A stretch of 35,921 nt of DNA from Opitutales bacterium (GCA_007130045.1 SLTG01000053.1:1-35921), one strand, 5' to 3'; positions 8,194 through 17,514 are shown, counted from the stretch's first letter. Translations and numbers: made by a program. Notes: a model not told the origin generated them from the sequence alone.

Positions 8194-8229
8194 GGAAAAA
8201 GCCCGCGACGCATGTCGCGGGCTTTTTCC
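8194..8229. terminator. Bidirectional intrinsic terminator
   Basis: GGAAAAAGCCCGCGAC (8194-8209), loop GCAT, and GTCGCGGGCTTTTTCC (8214-8229) form a perfect 16-bp inverted repeat. A GC-rich core is flanked by A5 on one side and T5 on the other, so it works as an intrinsic terminator in both directions. It lies 30 bases after the porin stop and ahead of the convergent gnd end. Confidence 0.9.
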
Positions 8230-8274
8230 TTATGGGACGCGTCGCGAGAAAAGGGAAAGGCGCGTAACTCACCC

Positions 8275-8428
8275 GTACTGTCGCACCGATTCCCTGTCCT
8301 CACGGACAGGCCTACGGGGGAGACCGACGTACTGTCGCACCGATTCCCCGTCCTCACGGACGGGCCTACGGGGAAACCGACGCACTGTCGCGTACCGGGT
8401 CCCTGTCCTCACGGACGGGCCTACGGGG
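8275..8428. repeat. Three 54-bp tandem repeats each carrying a covarying hairpin
   Basis: Units begin at 8275, 8329 and 8382. Units 1 and 2 share GTACTGTCGCACCGATTCCC and the following hairpin, and across about 45 bases differ only at two positions that pair with each other: T8295-A8308 in unit 1 is C8349-G8362 in unit 2. Unit 3 has T8404 opposite G8417, a wobble pair. Stems are 7 bp with loop TCAC, at 8293-8310, 8347-8364 and 8402-8419. The covariation argues that the folded form is maintained. Confidence 0.88.
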
Positions 8429-8470
8429 ACGGACGTGCCTTGCCGCAAGAAAAAGCGTTCCTCCGGATTC

Positions 8471-9973
8471 TCATGCTTCGATCTGCGGCCGGTCGGGTTT
8501 GGGCCAGTCGACGTGGAAGAATTTCCCTCGCGGCTGGTCAACCCGTTCGTAGGTGTGGGCGCCGAAATAATCGCGTTGGGCCTGGAGAAGATTGGCCGGC
8601 AAACGTTCCGAACGGTAGCTGTCGTAGTAGGCGAGCGCGGACGCGAAGGCGGGCGTTGCAACCCCGTGCTCCGCGGCGAGGGCGATAACCTTGCGCCAGT
8701 TGGCCTGGCCTTTCCCGATGGCGTCGTTGAAGTACGGATCCAGCAGGAGGTTTGCAAGCTTCGGGTCGCGCTCGTACGCGTCGGTAATCTTCTGCAGGAA
8801 GCGGGCACGAATGATGCAGCCGCCGCGGAAAATCCCGGCAATTTCTCCGAAATTCAGCGTCCATCCGTATTCGTCCTGCGCTGCCCGCATCAGCTGAAAC
8901 CCCTGCGCGTAGGAACAGATCTTCGAACAATAAAGCGCGTCACGGACGGCTTCGACAAAGGCTTCGCGGTCGTCGTCAAAGGATTTTTCCGGTCCGGCCA
9001 GAATCTTTGAAGCCGCCGTGCGCTCCTCCTTGAGGGCGCTGACGCACCGCGAGAAGACCGCTTCTGCGATGGTCGGAGCAGGCACGCCCATGTCGAGCGC
9101 GCTGATGGAGGTCCATTTGCCGGTGCCTTTCTGGCCCGCGGTATCCAGAACGACGTCGACGAAATCCCTTCCGGTGACCGGGTCTTTCTGTTGCAGGATG
9201 TCGGCGGTGATTTCGATCAGGAAGGAGTCCAGCTCGCCCTCGTTCCAACGGGCGAACACCTCTCCCATCTCCTCGGCGTTCATTCCCGCCACGTCCTTCA
9301 TCAGGGCGTACGCTTCGCAAATCATCTGCATATCGCCGTATTCGATCCCGTTATGGACCATTTTCACGTAATGGCCCGCGCCGTCCGATCCGATGTGAGT
9401 GGTGCACGGGACGCCTCTCTCGACCGGTTTCCCGGGTTTCGCGCCCGCGAGGGGTTTGCCCGTTTCCGGATCCACCTTGGCGGCGATCGCTTTCCAGACC
9501 GGCTCAATCTCATTCCATGCGGATTCTTCGCCCCCGGGCATGAGGGACGGGCCGAAGCGCGCCCCTTCCTCGCCGCCCGATACGCCCGATCCGATGAACC
9601 GGATGTTCTTTTCTTTGAGCTCTTTCTCGCGCCGGATCGTGTCGATCCAGTACGCGTTCCCCCCGTCGATAATGATGTCGCCGTCCTCCATGAGAGGAAC
9701 CAGATCGTTGATCACAGCGTCGGTGGCCTTCCCCGCCTGGACCATGATGACGACTTTTCGAGGCCTTTTGAGCGACTGCACGAATTCGGGCAACGTTTTG
9801 GCGCCGACGAGTCCGCCCGGTGTATCGGGGTTCTCGGCGACGAATTTTTCCGTTTTTTCCGTCGTGCGGTTGTACGCGGTGAGTTTAAAGCCGTGATCGA
9901 CGATGTTGAGGGCGAGGTTTTGCCCCATCACCGCCAGACCGATCAAGCCGATGTCGGATTCTTCGAGTTCCAT
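8471..9973 (-). CDS. gnd: 6-phosphogluconate dehydrogenase, decarboxylating
   Basis: A 500-residue enzyme converting 6-phosphogluconate to ribulose 5-phosphate and CO2 with reduction of NADP+ in the oxidative pentose phosphate pathway. The Rossmann motif [11 protein letters not shown] lies at 9-19. The family signature [14 protein letters not shown] lies at 130-143. Catalytic K204, H207 and N208 lie in [13 protein letters not shown]. The C-terminal helical dimer domain is complete. It is 20-30 residues longer than the common form, largely because of an insert near 170-188 ([16 protein letters not shown]) just before the catalytic lysine segment. The start giving [10 protein letters not shown] was chosen; no clear Shine-Dalgarno sequence precedes it. 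Transcribed away from the ABC-importer operon. Confidence 0.95.
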   Translation of the reverse strand: MELEESDIGLIGLAVMGQNLALNIVDHGFKLTAYNRTTEKTEKFVAENPDTPGGLVGAKTLPEFVQSLKRPRKVVIMVQAGKATDAVINDLVPLMEDGDIIIDGGNAYWIDTIRREKELKEKNIRFIGSGVSGGEEGARFGPSLMPGGEESAWNEIEPVWKAIAAKVDPETGKPLAGAKPGKPVERGVPCTTHIGSDGAGHYVKMVHNGIEYGDMQMICEAYALMKDVAGMNAEEMGEVFARWNEGELDSFLIEITADILQQKDPVTGRDFVDVVLDTAGQKGTGKWTSISALDMGVPAPTIAEAVFSRCVSALKEERTAASKILAGPEKSFDDDREAFVEAVRDALYCSKICSYAQGFQLMRAAQDEYGWTLNFGEIAGIFRGGCIIRARFLQKITDAYERDPKLANLLLDPYFNDAIGKGQANWRKVIALAAEHGVATPAFASALAYYDSYRSERLPANLLQAQRDYFGAHTYERVDQPRGKFFHVDWPKPDRPQIEA

Positions 9974-10297
9974 TATTGATGTTGGTGCTATCGGTTCGTG
10001 TCTATAACGTCGAATCGATCCAACCTGATGAAACGGCATGTGGAAAGTTTTTTTTCTGTTTGATGGCGAGCCGGACCGCGCGGTTGCACGGACACCTGAT
10101 CGGGTTCACGGCGCCCGGAAGCAGCTGCCCGTGCTGATTACAGCGGAAAAATTTAAATTATTTCCCAAAAATCTGGACAACCCTCAACGGGCCTTATTTA
10201 GTAAGCGGAATTTCTGCAATTCAACTCAATTGGACGCCCCGTGGTTGTCGATCGCCGGGCGCCGAATTTACCAAGATCGCAAAGGTCAGTTCAGGGA
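9974..10297. promoter_or_regulatory. Divergent intergenic region between gnd and the ABC importer operon
   Basis: A 324-base region between two divergently transcribed genes, so it should hold both promoters. About 10155-10175 is A/T-rich (AAAAATTTAAATTATTT) against a GC-rich background, and A/T-rich patches recur to 10235. I could not place a -35/-10 pair with confidence. A 90-codon open frame across it has no recognisable content and overlaps the start of the importer gene in another frame, so I treat it as non-coding. Confidence 0.4.
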
Positions 10298-13200
10298 ATG
10301 GTCAAATTGAAAAGCGGTGGCATCTATGTTTTTTTGCTGGTTCTGGCGGGGGTTTTTTTGGTGGCGGTGTTTTACCTGTTCGGCGCGTTCTTCAGGCCGG
10401 ATATGCACGCCGAGCGCCTTGTCCACGATCCGGAGGTTGTCGCCGCGGTTGAAGCCGACCGTGACACGTCGTTCGATCCGGACGACCCGCCGGTGATTCA
10501 TGTGGATGTCGACTACGGCGAAGGTGAGTCGGCGGCATGGTATCCCAAAGGCGAGTCTCCGATCCTGGCGGAATTGGTCGAGGAAGGACGGATTGATCCG
10601 GTGGCTCAGCGGGTCGGACCGCAACCGACCGTTATCAGGGGCGTGGAAGGGATCGGGAACTACGGCGGGACGTGGTACCGTGTCTCTCCCACGGAAGGGG
10701 ATGTCGGTGTAATAAATTGGCGATTGGCCGGCGACCGTTTTTTGCGCTGGTCGCCTTTGGGGTATCCGCTTAAGGCGAACCTCGCCAGGGATTGGGAAGT
10801 GTCGGACGATCGCCGCGAGTACATCATTCACATGCGAGAGGGGGTGCGCTGGTCGGACGGACACCCGTTCACGGCGCGCGACATCCTCTACTGGTGGGAG
10901 TACGAGGTTCAGCATTTCGAGCAAAGGCCCCAACACATGATGATTCGGGGGGAACTTCCAACTGTCGAGAAGATCGACGAGTTGACGGTCCGCATTACGT
11001 TTCCCTATCCGAACGCGATGTTTCCGGAATGGCTGGCGAAGTCGGAGCTCTGGGCGCCCGAGCACTATCTGAAGCAGTTTCATCCCGAGGCGGGCGATCC
11101 CGAGAAGATCGCCGCGATGATGGAGGTCCAGGGAGTTCCCACCGCGCGTGCGGCCTATTTTCGATTGAAGGAAACCCGCAATCCCGAACACCCGCGGATG
11201 TGGCCCTGGGTGCCCCGGAGCTATCAGGCAACCCCGCCGTATGAGTTCTTGCGCAATCCGTATTACTTTCAGGTGGACGTGGAGGGCAATCAGTTGCCGT
11301 ACGTGGACCGGATTCTGGTGGATATCCGTTCCGAGGGCATGATCTCCGTCACAGCCGCGGCCGGGGATATCACGATGCAGATGCGGCACATCCGGTATGA
11401 GGACCACACGCTGTACATGAACGAGCGGGACCGCAACGACTTTGACGTTTATTACTGGTTCAAGGGGGAGCGTTCAGTGTTTTGCGTTTTCCCGAACATG
11501 AATCGGATGGTGGATCCGAATCGACCGGAGACGCGGTGGAAGAACGAGTATTTGAACAAAAAGGAATTCCGTCAGGCAATGTCGCTGGCGATCAACCGGG
11601 AGGAGATCATCCGGGCGGATTATGACGGTCTGACCGAGCCGGCCCAACTCGATCCCGGCCCGGAATCGCCCTTCCACAACCCGCGCCTGTTCAAGAGCTT
11701 TACCGAGTACGATCCGGAGCGCGCGAATAAAATGCTCGACGAGATCGGACTCTCCAGGCGCGACGCCGCAGGGTACCGTACGTTTCCCGACGGTACGCCA
11801 ATGGCGTTCAACCTCCACGTGACGGACTTCACCGGGACCGGACCGTCGGATTTTCTCATCACGCATTGGTCGGAGGTCGGCGTGCGGGTGGTGTTGCATG
11901 AGCGTGCGCGATCTCTTTGGCAAGCCCTTCAGAGCGGTTTGGAGCATGACTTCACGGTGTGGACCGGCGAAAGCGAATTTTATCCGATCGTGGAGGCACG
12001 TAACTTTGTGCCGACAAAAAATCACTCGTTCTTCGCGCCGGGGTTCGCGGCTTGGTATATGCGGGGCGGCCTGTACGGCCATCCCGAAGCCTGGGAGCAC
12101 CCTCGCGCGATAGAACCTCCCGAGGACCACCCACTCCGGCGCGCTATGGAAATCCTGGAGGAGGCCGTGGGGATCGAAGGTATCGACGAACAGGTCGCGG
12201 TATTCAACGAAGCTCTTGAGATCGCAGCGGACAACGTCTGGAGCATTAACATCAGCACTCCGCCGCCCCAGTTGGTAATCGTGCAGAAGGGTTTTCGGAA
12301 CGTCCCGCGCAACGCCATCACCGGTCATATCTTCAACACTCCAGCCAACGCGGGAATCGAGACGTTTTTCTTCGACGAACCAAGCGATTCGCCCGGTGCG
12401 ATCGCCCAGATGAAGGAAGATCTGGCCAACGTTCGCCCCGATCCGAGCATGACGGTGAGCGGAGACGTTGGATTGGACGATACGACCGCCGGAGACTTCG
12501 TGGGTTCGTTCGTTCGTTATCTGATTTACGGAACGCTTCTCCTTGGGGGGGTGTTGCTTGTGCTTAGGCATCCGTTTATCGCGCGCCGGTGTATCATCCT
12601 GATCCCGACTCTTTTGGTGATTTCCATAGTGACGTTTGTCATCATTCAGCTCCCTCCAGGGAATTTCATCGACGCCCGGATAATCCAACTGGAAATGGAG
12701 GGCGATCTGTCGGCCATCCAGGAGGTCGAGGAGCTGAGGAACATTTTCCATGTGGAAGACCCGGCCGTGGTGCAGTATTTTCGCTGGCTCGGACTGCATT
12801 GGTTCGTGTCTTTTGATTCGTCCGATAAAGGGCTCCTGCAGGGATCTCTCGGACGTTCAATGGAAGACGCGCGCCTGGTCAACGACGTGGTGGGAGACCG
12901 GATCCTCCTGACGCTTGTGATTTCGATTTTCACGGTTTTGTTCACCTGGGCGTTGGCCATTCCCATCGGCATCTATTCCGCCGTGCGCCAGTATTCAATT
13001 GGCGACTACCTTTTTACGCTGATCGGTTTCATTGGCATGTGTATCCCCAATTTCCTGCTCGCGCTGATCCTCATGTATATCAGTGCAGCGGTGTTCGACG
13101 CCCAGGTCAGCGGTTTGTTCTCGCCTGAGTACGCGGGGCAACCGGACTGGACATGGGGCAAATTCGTGGATCTGCTGCAGCATATCTGGGTGCCCGTTGT

Positions 13201-13597
13201 GGTGATCGGCACTGCGGGCACGGCGTGGATGATCCGGGTGATGCGGGGCAATTTGCTTGACGAACTCCGTAAACCCTACGTGGTGACCGCCCGTGCGAAA
13301 GGGGTCCGTCCGATGAAGCTCCTTCTTAAATACCCGGTGCGGATGGCGTTGAACCCTTTTATTTCCGGGATCGGGCAGATCTTTCCACAGCTTATTTCCG
13401 GGGGGGCGATCGTGGCGATCGTCTTGAGCCTGCCGACTGTAGGGCCGCTTTTGCTCAGCGCATTGATGGCCCAGGACATGTACCTTGCGGGGTCGATGTT
13501 GATGGTCCTGAGTCTGCTGACGGTCTTCGGCACATTGGTGAGTGACTTGTTGCTGATGTGGGTCGATCCACGCATCCGGATGGGAGGTGCACAATGA
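10298..13597 (+). CDS. Fused solute-binding protein (family 5) and DppB-type permease
   Basis: One uninterrupted 1099-residue frame joins two usually separate ABC-importer parts. A helix at about 8-31 anchors a long periplasmic domain (to about 730) with family-5 peptide-binding features: LARDWEVSDD, the hallmark MREGVRWSDGHPFTARDI, and FRQAMSLAINREEI. A second helix (about 737-758) crosses back, followed by basic RHPFIARRC. A DppB-type permease then starts at IPTLLVISIVTFVIIQLPPGNF, with five or six helices and an EAA-like loop in VTARAKGVRPMKLLLKYPVR. The anchors place the binding domain outside and the permease N terminus inside. Start chosen at MVKLKSGG; the Shine-Dalgarno is weak. Its stop overlaps the next start by 4 bases. 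Substrate probably oligopeptides, by family only. Confidence 0.9.
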   Translation: MVKLKSGGIYVFLLVLAGVFLVAVFYLFGAFFRPDMHAERLVHDPEVVAAVEADRDTSFDPDDPPVIHVDVDYGEGESAAWYPKGESPILAELVEEGRIDPVAQRVGPQPTVIRGVEGIGNYGGTWYRVSPTEGDVGVINWRLAGDRFLRWSPLGYPLKANLARDWEVSDDRREYIIHMREGVRWSDGHPFTARDILYWWEYEVQHFEQRPQHMMIRGELPTVEKIDELTVRITFPYPNAMFPEWLAKSELWAPEHYLKQFHPEAGDPEKIAAMMEVQGVPTARAAYFRLKETRNPEHPRMWPWVPRSYQATPPYEFLRNPYYFQVDVEGNQLPYVDRILVDIRSEGMISVTAAAGDITMQMRHIRYEDHTLYMNERDRNDFDVYYWFKGERSVFCVFPNMNRMVDPNRPETRWKNEYLNKKEFRQAMSLAINREEIIRADYDGLTEPAQLDPGPESPFHNPRLFKSFTEYDPERANKMLDEIGLSRRDAAGYRTFPDGTPMAFNLHVTDFTGTGPSDFLITHWSEVGVRVVLHERARSLWQALQSGLEHDFTVWTGESEFYPIVEARNFVPTKNHSFFAPGFAAWYMRGGLYGHPEAWEHPRAIEPPEDHPLRRAMEILEEAVGIEGIDEQVAVFNEALEIAADNVWSINISTPPPQLVIVQKGFRNVPRNAITGHIFNTPANAGIETFFFDEPSDSPGAIAQMKEDLANVRPDPSMTVSGDVGLDDTTAGDFVGSFVRYLIYGTLLLGGVLLVLRHPFIARRCIILIPTLLVISIVTFVIIQLPPGNFIDARIIQLEMEGDLSAIQEVEELRNIFHVEDPAVVQYFRWLGLHWFVSFDSSDKGLLQGSLGRSMEDARLVNDVVGDRILLTLVISIFTVLFTWALAIPIGIYSAVRQYSIGDYLFTLIGFIGMCIPNFLLALILMYISAAVFDAQVSGLFSPEYAGQPDWTWGKFVDLLQHIWVPVVVIGTAGTAWMIRVMRGNLLDELRKPYVVTARAKGVRPMKLLLKYPVRMALNPFISGIGQIFPQLISGGAIVAIVLSLPTVGPLLLSALMAQDMYLAGSMLMVLSLLTVFGTLVSDLLLMWVDPRIRMGGAQ

Positions 13598-14778
13598 CGA
13601 CATTTCTGCAGAAACGCGCGCAGGAAATCCGCGAAGGGAAGGTGCCGGTCAAAGGCGCCGCAGAAACGGGGGTTTCCGTAGGGGAGCTGTCCCAGTGGCA
13701 ACTGGTTCGGAGGCGTTTCAAACGTCACCGCTTGGCGGTATTCTCCCTGTACGTTTTGATCGTGCTGTACCTGGCGGCGGCGTTTTGTGAGTTCGTCGCT
13801 CCCTATTCCCGGGAGTGGCGAAGCCTGGACTACATGTACGCACCGCCCCAGCTTCCGAAATTCAACTTCGAGCACGGCTGGTACGTTGACGCCATAGTGA
13901 TGGACGTGGATCCCATCACGCTTCAGAAGCGTTTTACCTATGTGGAGGACGAGGTGGTTCCATTGTCATTCTTTGTCAAGGGAGAGCCGTACAGATTGTG
14001 GGGCATGTTCGACATGGAACGACGCTTCTTCGGTGTGGATCACCGTGCGGTGGAAAGGGGGGAGGTCCCGGCCGAAAAGGCGACGTTTTATTTTATGGGA
14101 GCGGACAAATACGGCCATGACATTTTCAGCCGGTTGATCTTCGGCTCGCGAATAAGTTTATCGATCGGGATGATCGCGATCGTCCTCACCTCAATTCTCG
14201 GGATACTGATCGGCGGAATATCCGGGTACATGGGAGGTGCGGTGGACGATTTTATTCAGCGGTCCATAGAGATCGTGAATTCGTTCCCCCAGTTGCCGCT
14301 GTGGCTGGCTCTTGCCTCTATCATGCCTCCCGAATGGCCGTTGCTCGTGATGTACCTGGGGATAACCATCGTCCTGAGTCTTTTGGGATGGACCGGCTTG
14401 GCGCGGGTGGTGCGCGGGAAGATCCTGTCGCTTCGCGAAGAGGATTACGCTGTCGCCGCACGGCTGCTGGGCGCCAGTCACGGACGGGTTCTGTTCCGGC
14501 ATCTGGTTCCCGGCTTCACCAGTCATATTATCGTTGTTCTTACGTTGAGCGTGCCCGTAATGATCCTTGGGGAAACAGCGTTGAGCTTTCTGGGGCTTGG
14601 CCTTCGACCGCCGGTCGTAAGCTGGGGTGTGATGCTTCAGGATACGATGCAGTTGCAGGCTGTGGCGAACTATCCCTGGCTGCTGATGCCGGTCATGCCG
14701 ATTATCGTTACCGTGCTCGCGTTTAATTTCCTCGGGGACGGTATGCGGGATGCCGCCGACCCTTACACTTCGCTATAA
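13594..14778 (+). CDS. DppC/OppC-type ABC importer permease
   Basis: A 394-residue permease, the second membrane half of the importer. The first helix (about 46-68) follows the typical RRFKRHRLAVFSL start. An extracytoplasmic loop of about 100 residues is longer than usual and ends in MGADKYGHDIFSRLIFGSRISL, the family motif just before the permease core. Further helices and an EAA-like segment around LGASHGRVLFRHLVPG follow. The ATG is preceded by GGGAGG at good spacing and overlaps the previous stop (ATGA), so translation is coupled to the fused binding-protein/permease gene. The long loop may contact the tethered binding domain; that is inference. Confidence 0.9.
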   Translation: MTTFLQKRAQEIREGKVPVKGAAETGVSVGELSQWQLVRRRFKRHRLAVFSLYVLIVLYLAAAFCEFVAPYSREWRSLDYMYAPPQLPKFNFEHGWYVDAIVMDVDPITLQKRFTYVEDEVVPLSFFVKGEPYRLWGMFDMERRFFGVDHRAVERGEVPAEKATFYFMGADKYGHDIFSRLIFGSRISLSIGMIAIVLTSILGILIGGISGYMGGAVDDFIQRSIEIVNSFPQLPLWLALASIMPPEWPLLVMYLGITIVLSLLGWTGLARVVRGKILSLREEDYAVAARLLGASHGRVLFRHLVPGFTSHIIVVLTLSVPVMILGETALSFLGLGLRPPVVSWGVMLQDTMQLQAVANYPWLLMPVMPIIVTVLAFNFLGDGMRDAADPYTSL

Positions 14779-14782
14779 TCGC

Positions 14783-15892
14783 ATGGAAGAGAAACAAGAG
14801 AGTTCAACAGCGAACATACCGTCGACGCCGGGGCGCGACCGCGTGCTCGAAGTGAAGGATTTGCAGACTTGGTTCCATACGGAGGAGGGAGTGATTCCCG
14901 CGGTGGATGGCGTCACTTTCTCGCTGGATCGAGGGAAGACACTGGCGCTCGTGGGTGAAAGCGGATGCGGCAAGAGCGTGACCGCGTTTTCAATCCTTCG
15001 CTTGATTCAAAGGCCCGGCGAAATTGTCGGAGGCACCATCAATCTCTATCCGGAAAAGGACGAGAGCATCGAAATGGTCGGGCTCCATGAGAAGTCGGAT
15101 ATGATTTATCATGTACGTGGCGGGGTCGCGAGCATGATTTTCCAAGAGCCGATGACGGCATTGAGCCCCGTGCATACGATCGGCAACCAGCTATGCGAGG
15201 CGATTCTTACCCACCAGGAAGTCACGAACGCAGAGGCGGAACGGCGGGCCGTTGAAATGTTGCGCAGGGTGGGGATCCCGGGACCGGAAAGTCGCCTCAA
15301 GCAATACCCGTTCGAATTCAGCGGCGGGATGCGCCAGCGGGTGGTGATTGCGATGGCGCTGCTCTGTAATCCGAAGCTTCTGATCGCAGACGAGCCGACC
15401 ACGGCGCTGGATGTGACGATCCAGGCGCAGATTCTTGGCCTGATCAAGGATCTGCAGAAGGAAACGAACACCTCCGTCTTGCTGATTACGCACAACCTCG
15501 GCGTGGTGGCCCAGACGGCGGACGATGTCGCGGTGATGTATCTTGGACGCATCGTGGAGCATGCGGACGTGCGGACTCTTTTGAAGCGTCCCATGCATCC
15601 TTATACAATGGGCCTGCTCGAGTCCCTTCCCAGCGTCAATGTCCGTGAAAAGAGATTGAGGGCAATCAGCGGAAGTGTTCCATCGCTGACCCAGTTGCCC
15701 ACCGGCTGCCCCTTTCACCCGCGGTGTCCCTATGCGGAACCGGGGCGCTGTGACGTCGGCGGACCTCCGGAGCTGCGTGAGGTCGACGACGGACGAAAGG
15801 TCGCCTGTATCCGCGCCGAGGAGATTCAGGAGGAATTGAATCTTGCTTCTGCCGGGGGTGGACCTGTGAAGAAAGGGGGATCCGAAGAATGA
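14783..15892 (+). CDS. DppD/OppD-type ABC importer ATPase
   Basis: A 369-residue ATPase energising the importer. Walker A GESGCGKS lies at 58-65, the signature is FSGGMRQRV, and Walker B is LLIADEPTTALD. The C-terminal oligopeptide-ATPase extension has the Cys-containing motif TGCPFHPRCPY, typical of the Dpp/Opp ATPase C terminus. A charged insert of about 15 residues (around YPEKDESIEMVG) sits between Walker A and the Q-loop. The ATG at 14783 lies 4 bases after the dppC-like stop; an upstream in-frame ATG at 14750 would overlap by 29 bases and is an alternative. It probably forms a heterodimer with the next gene product. Confidence 0.92.
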   Translation: MEEKQESSTANIPSTPGRDRVLEVKDLQTWFHTEEGVIPAVDGVTFSLDRGKTLALVGESGCGKSVTAFSILRLIQRPGEIVGGTINLYPEKDESIEMVGLHEKSDMIYHVRGGVASMIFQEPMTALSPVHTIGNQLCEAILTHQEVTNAEAERRAVEMLRRVGIPGPESRLKQYPFEFSGGMRQRVVIAMALLCNPKLLIADEPTTALDVTIQAQILGLIKDLQKETNTSVLLITHNLGVVAQTADDVAVMYLGRIVEHADVRTLLKRPMHPYTMGLLESLPSVNVREKRLRAISGSVPSLTQLPTGCPFHPRCPYAEPGRCDVGGPPELREVDDGRKVACIRAEEIQEELNLASAGGGPVKKGGSEE

Positions 15893-16935
15893 GCGGGAAC
15901 GGTGACCAAAGCGTGAATAAGGAGGAACCGATCCTTAGAGTGCGCAATCTGTGCAAGCATTTTCCGATTCGCAGCAAAGGTTTTATCCGTCGCCGGATCG
16001 GGACGGTTAAGGCGGTGGATCAGATGAATTTCGAGCTGATGCCGGGCGAGACCCTTGGGCTCGTAGGGGAAAGCGGTTCGGGTAAGACCACCGCTGCCCG
16101 GGCGATTCTGCGGGCCTTCGAACCGACGAGCGGGGAAGTCCTGTTTCGTACAAACGGACGAACCGTTGATCTCGCGTCGCTCGGCGAGCGGGAGCTCAAG
16201 CCATTGCGCCAGCAGATGCAGATGATCTTCCAGGATCCTTTCTCATCCTTGAACCCCCGTATGACTGTCGGGGACATTGTCGGGGAGCCTCTGATGATTC
16301 ATAGCCTGGCCGAGGGGCGCGAATTGCGACGCCGCGTGGAGGAGGCGTTGGTCCGGGTCGGACTGAAGGCGGAGCACCGCGTACGGTACCCGCACGCGTT
16401 CAGCGGAGGGCAGCGACAACGCATCGGAATTGCCCGGGCATTGATCATGAATCCGGCCCTGATCGTTGCCGACGAAGCCGTCTCCGCGCTCGACGTATCG
16501 GTGCAGGCACAGGTGATCAATCTGTTGGAGGACATCCAGGAGGAGTACAAACTCACCTATATTTTCGTCGCGCACGACCTGAGTGTTATCCGGCACATTT
16601 GCGACAGGGTGGCGGTGATGTACGGCGGCAAAGTCGTCGAACTCGCCGAAACAGAGGCGCTGTTCGAGAATCCGCAACATCCCTACACCCGCGCCCTGAT
16701 CTCAGCAATCCCGTTTCCGGACCCTGACGTTCGCCTCAAATTCGAAATTAGCGGAGAGGCCGCCGATCCCGCCGATCTCCCCGCCGGTTGCAGCTTCCAC
16801 CCTCGCTGCCCACACGCCAAATCCGGAGTTTGCGACATCCGCGGCGAACCTCCCCAGTTGCGTGAGATCAGCCCCGGCCGTCGCGCGGCCTGTGTGCGAA
16901 TCGAGGAGATAGAGGAGATATCAACGCAAAAATAA
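15889..16935 (+). CDS. DppF/OppF-type ABC importer ATPase
   Basis: A 348-residue ATPase, partner of the preceding one. Walker A GESGSGKT lies at 60-67. Q-loop MIFQDPFSSLNPR, signature FSGGQRQRIGIARAL, Walker B LIVADEAVSALD and the C-terminal motif AGCSFHPRCPH follow in order. The reading ADEAVSALD instead of ADEPTSALD is common in the DppF branch. The start overlaps the dppD-like stop by 4 bases, with GGGGGA upstream as a ribosome-binding site. It closes the importer operon; no clear terminator hairpin lies between its stop and the tRNA-Leu at 17030. Confidence 0.92.
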   Translation: MSGNGDQSVNKEEPILRVRNLCKHFPIRSKGFIRRRIGTVKAVDQMNFELMPGETLGLVGESGSGKTTAARAILRAFEPTSGEVLFRTNGRTVDLASLGERELKPLRQQMQMIFQDPFSSLNPRMTVGDIVGEPLMIHSLAEGRELRRRVEEALVRVGLKAEHRVRYPHAFSGGQRQRIGIARALIMNPALIVADEAVSALDVSVQAQVINLLEDIQEEYKLTYIFVAHDLSVIRHICDRVAVMYGGKVVELAETEALFENPQHPYTRALISAIPFPDPDVRLKFEISGEAADPADLPAGCSFHPRCPHAKSGVCDIRGEPPQLREISPGRRAACVRIEEIEEISTQK

Positions 16936-17029
16936 GAATTCCGGGGTATCCGTAATAAATCAACACGCCTTTTTTCCGCGACGGAGGTAAGGCTATGCCT
17001 GTTACAAGGCCCCGCTCGTATAAAGGCGG

Positions 17030-17112
17030 TGCCCGGAGAGGGACTCGAACCCTCACCCTCTTGCGAGGAACGGATTTTAAGTCCGCAGCGTCTACCATTC
17101 CGCCATCCGGGC
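17030..17112 (-). tRNA. tRNA-Leu (anticodon UAA)
   Basis: The minus strand folds into an 83-nt tRNA. The acceptor stem GCCCGGA/TCCGGGC has discriminator A. The anticodon stem GCGGA/TCCGT has loop CTTAAAA, giving anticodon TAA. A long type II variable arm (CCTC-GCAA-GAGG) is typical of leucine tRNAs, and the T arm is GAGGG-TTCGAGT-CCCTC. The genome reads CCG rather than CCA after the discriminator, so CCA must be added post-transcriptionally. A TTGACT on the minus strand at 17155-17150 could be a -35 element, but no good -10 follows. Confidence 0.97.
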
Positions 17113-17514
17113 ATTGGAAAGGACTTTAAGTGCCGGAAAGCTTTCGATGAGTCAATGCCATTCCGGAGAAGACCCTGGGCTTCACAGGGCGTGGAAGCTT
17201 GCAAGGGCGATGCGAAAAGCGATCGCGCCGGCGCCGAAGAGGGCGTCCTTTACGATCGGCCACCGATTCCCGCGAAAAGAACGATGAGGGCGGAGCGATC
17301 CTGGTATCCCGCCTCTCCTGTACGCTGCCGTAATTGCGAAGGTTCCGCAGATAGCCGGCGAATTTGCATCAAAGAAGCGCGATGACGATAAAATTGAAAA
17401 GGGTGAAGAATGGGTTTTTTTGTTTCAATTATGTAGTCCAGGCAACCCGAAAATGTAATTTGGGGTGTTGACCCGGGCCTCTTAATGCGACATCTTTGAA
17501 ACATAGGATAGTTT
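17113..17514. promoter_or_regulatory. Intergenic region between tRNA-Leu and the sigma factor gene
   Basis: A 402-base region separating divergent genes. I see no protein gene. The part nearest the sigma gene is A/T-rich and has a T7 run at about 17415. TTGACC at 17468-17473 could serve as -35, but the matching -10 (CATCTT at 17491-17496) is poor, so the promoter call is tentative. AGGA at 17506-17509 is a good ribosome-binding site for the sigma ATG at 17515. The tRNA promoter must lie in the left part. Confidence 0.35.

Noticed and set aside
8275-8428. Possible short CRISPR array
   Set aside because: Only three units, the would-be spacers are themselves near-identical, and no cas gene lies in the window. 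A tandem structured repeat explains it better.
8109-8688. Open frames on both strands over the repeat block, with repeated VGPSVRTG or similar peptides
   Set aside because: They are translations of the hairpin repeat DNA, overlap the terminator and the ends of the porin and gnd genes, and have no independent start signal.
10038-10310. A 90-codon frame in the gnd/importer intergenic region
   Set aside because: It overlaps the importer start, crosses an A/T-rich likely promoter, and shows no recognisable sequence.
12490-12570. Possibility that the importer fusion is an assembly artefact
   Set aside because: The frame is continuous, the linker helix has sensible topology with basic residues on the inside, and the downstream genes keep coupled overlaps. 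A read-level check is still the only proof.
11474-12799. A 441-codon minus-strand frame opposite the fused importer gene
   Set aside because: It lies within a gene of clear family identity and has no motif or ribosome-binding site of its own.
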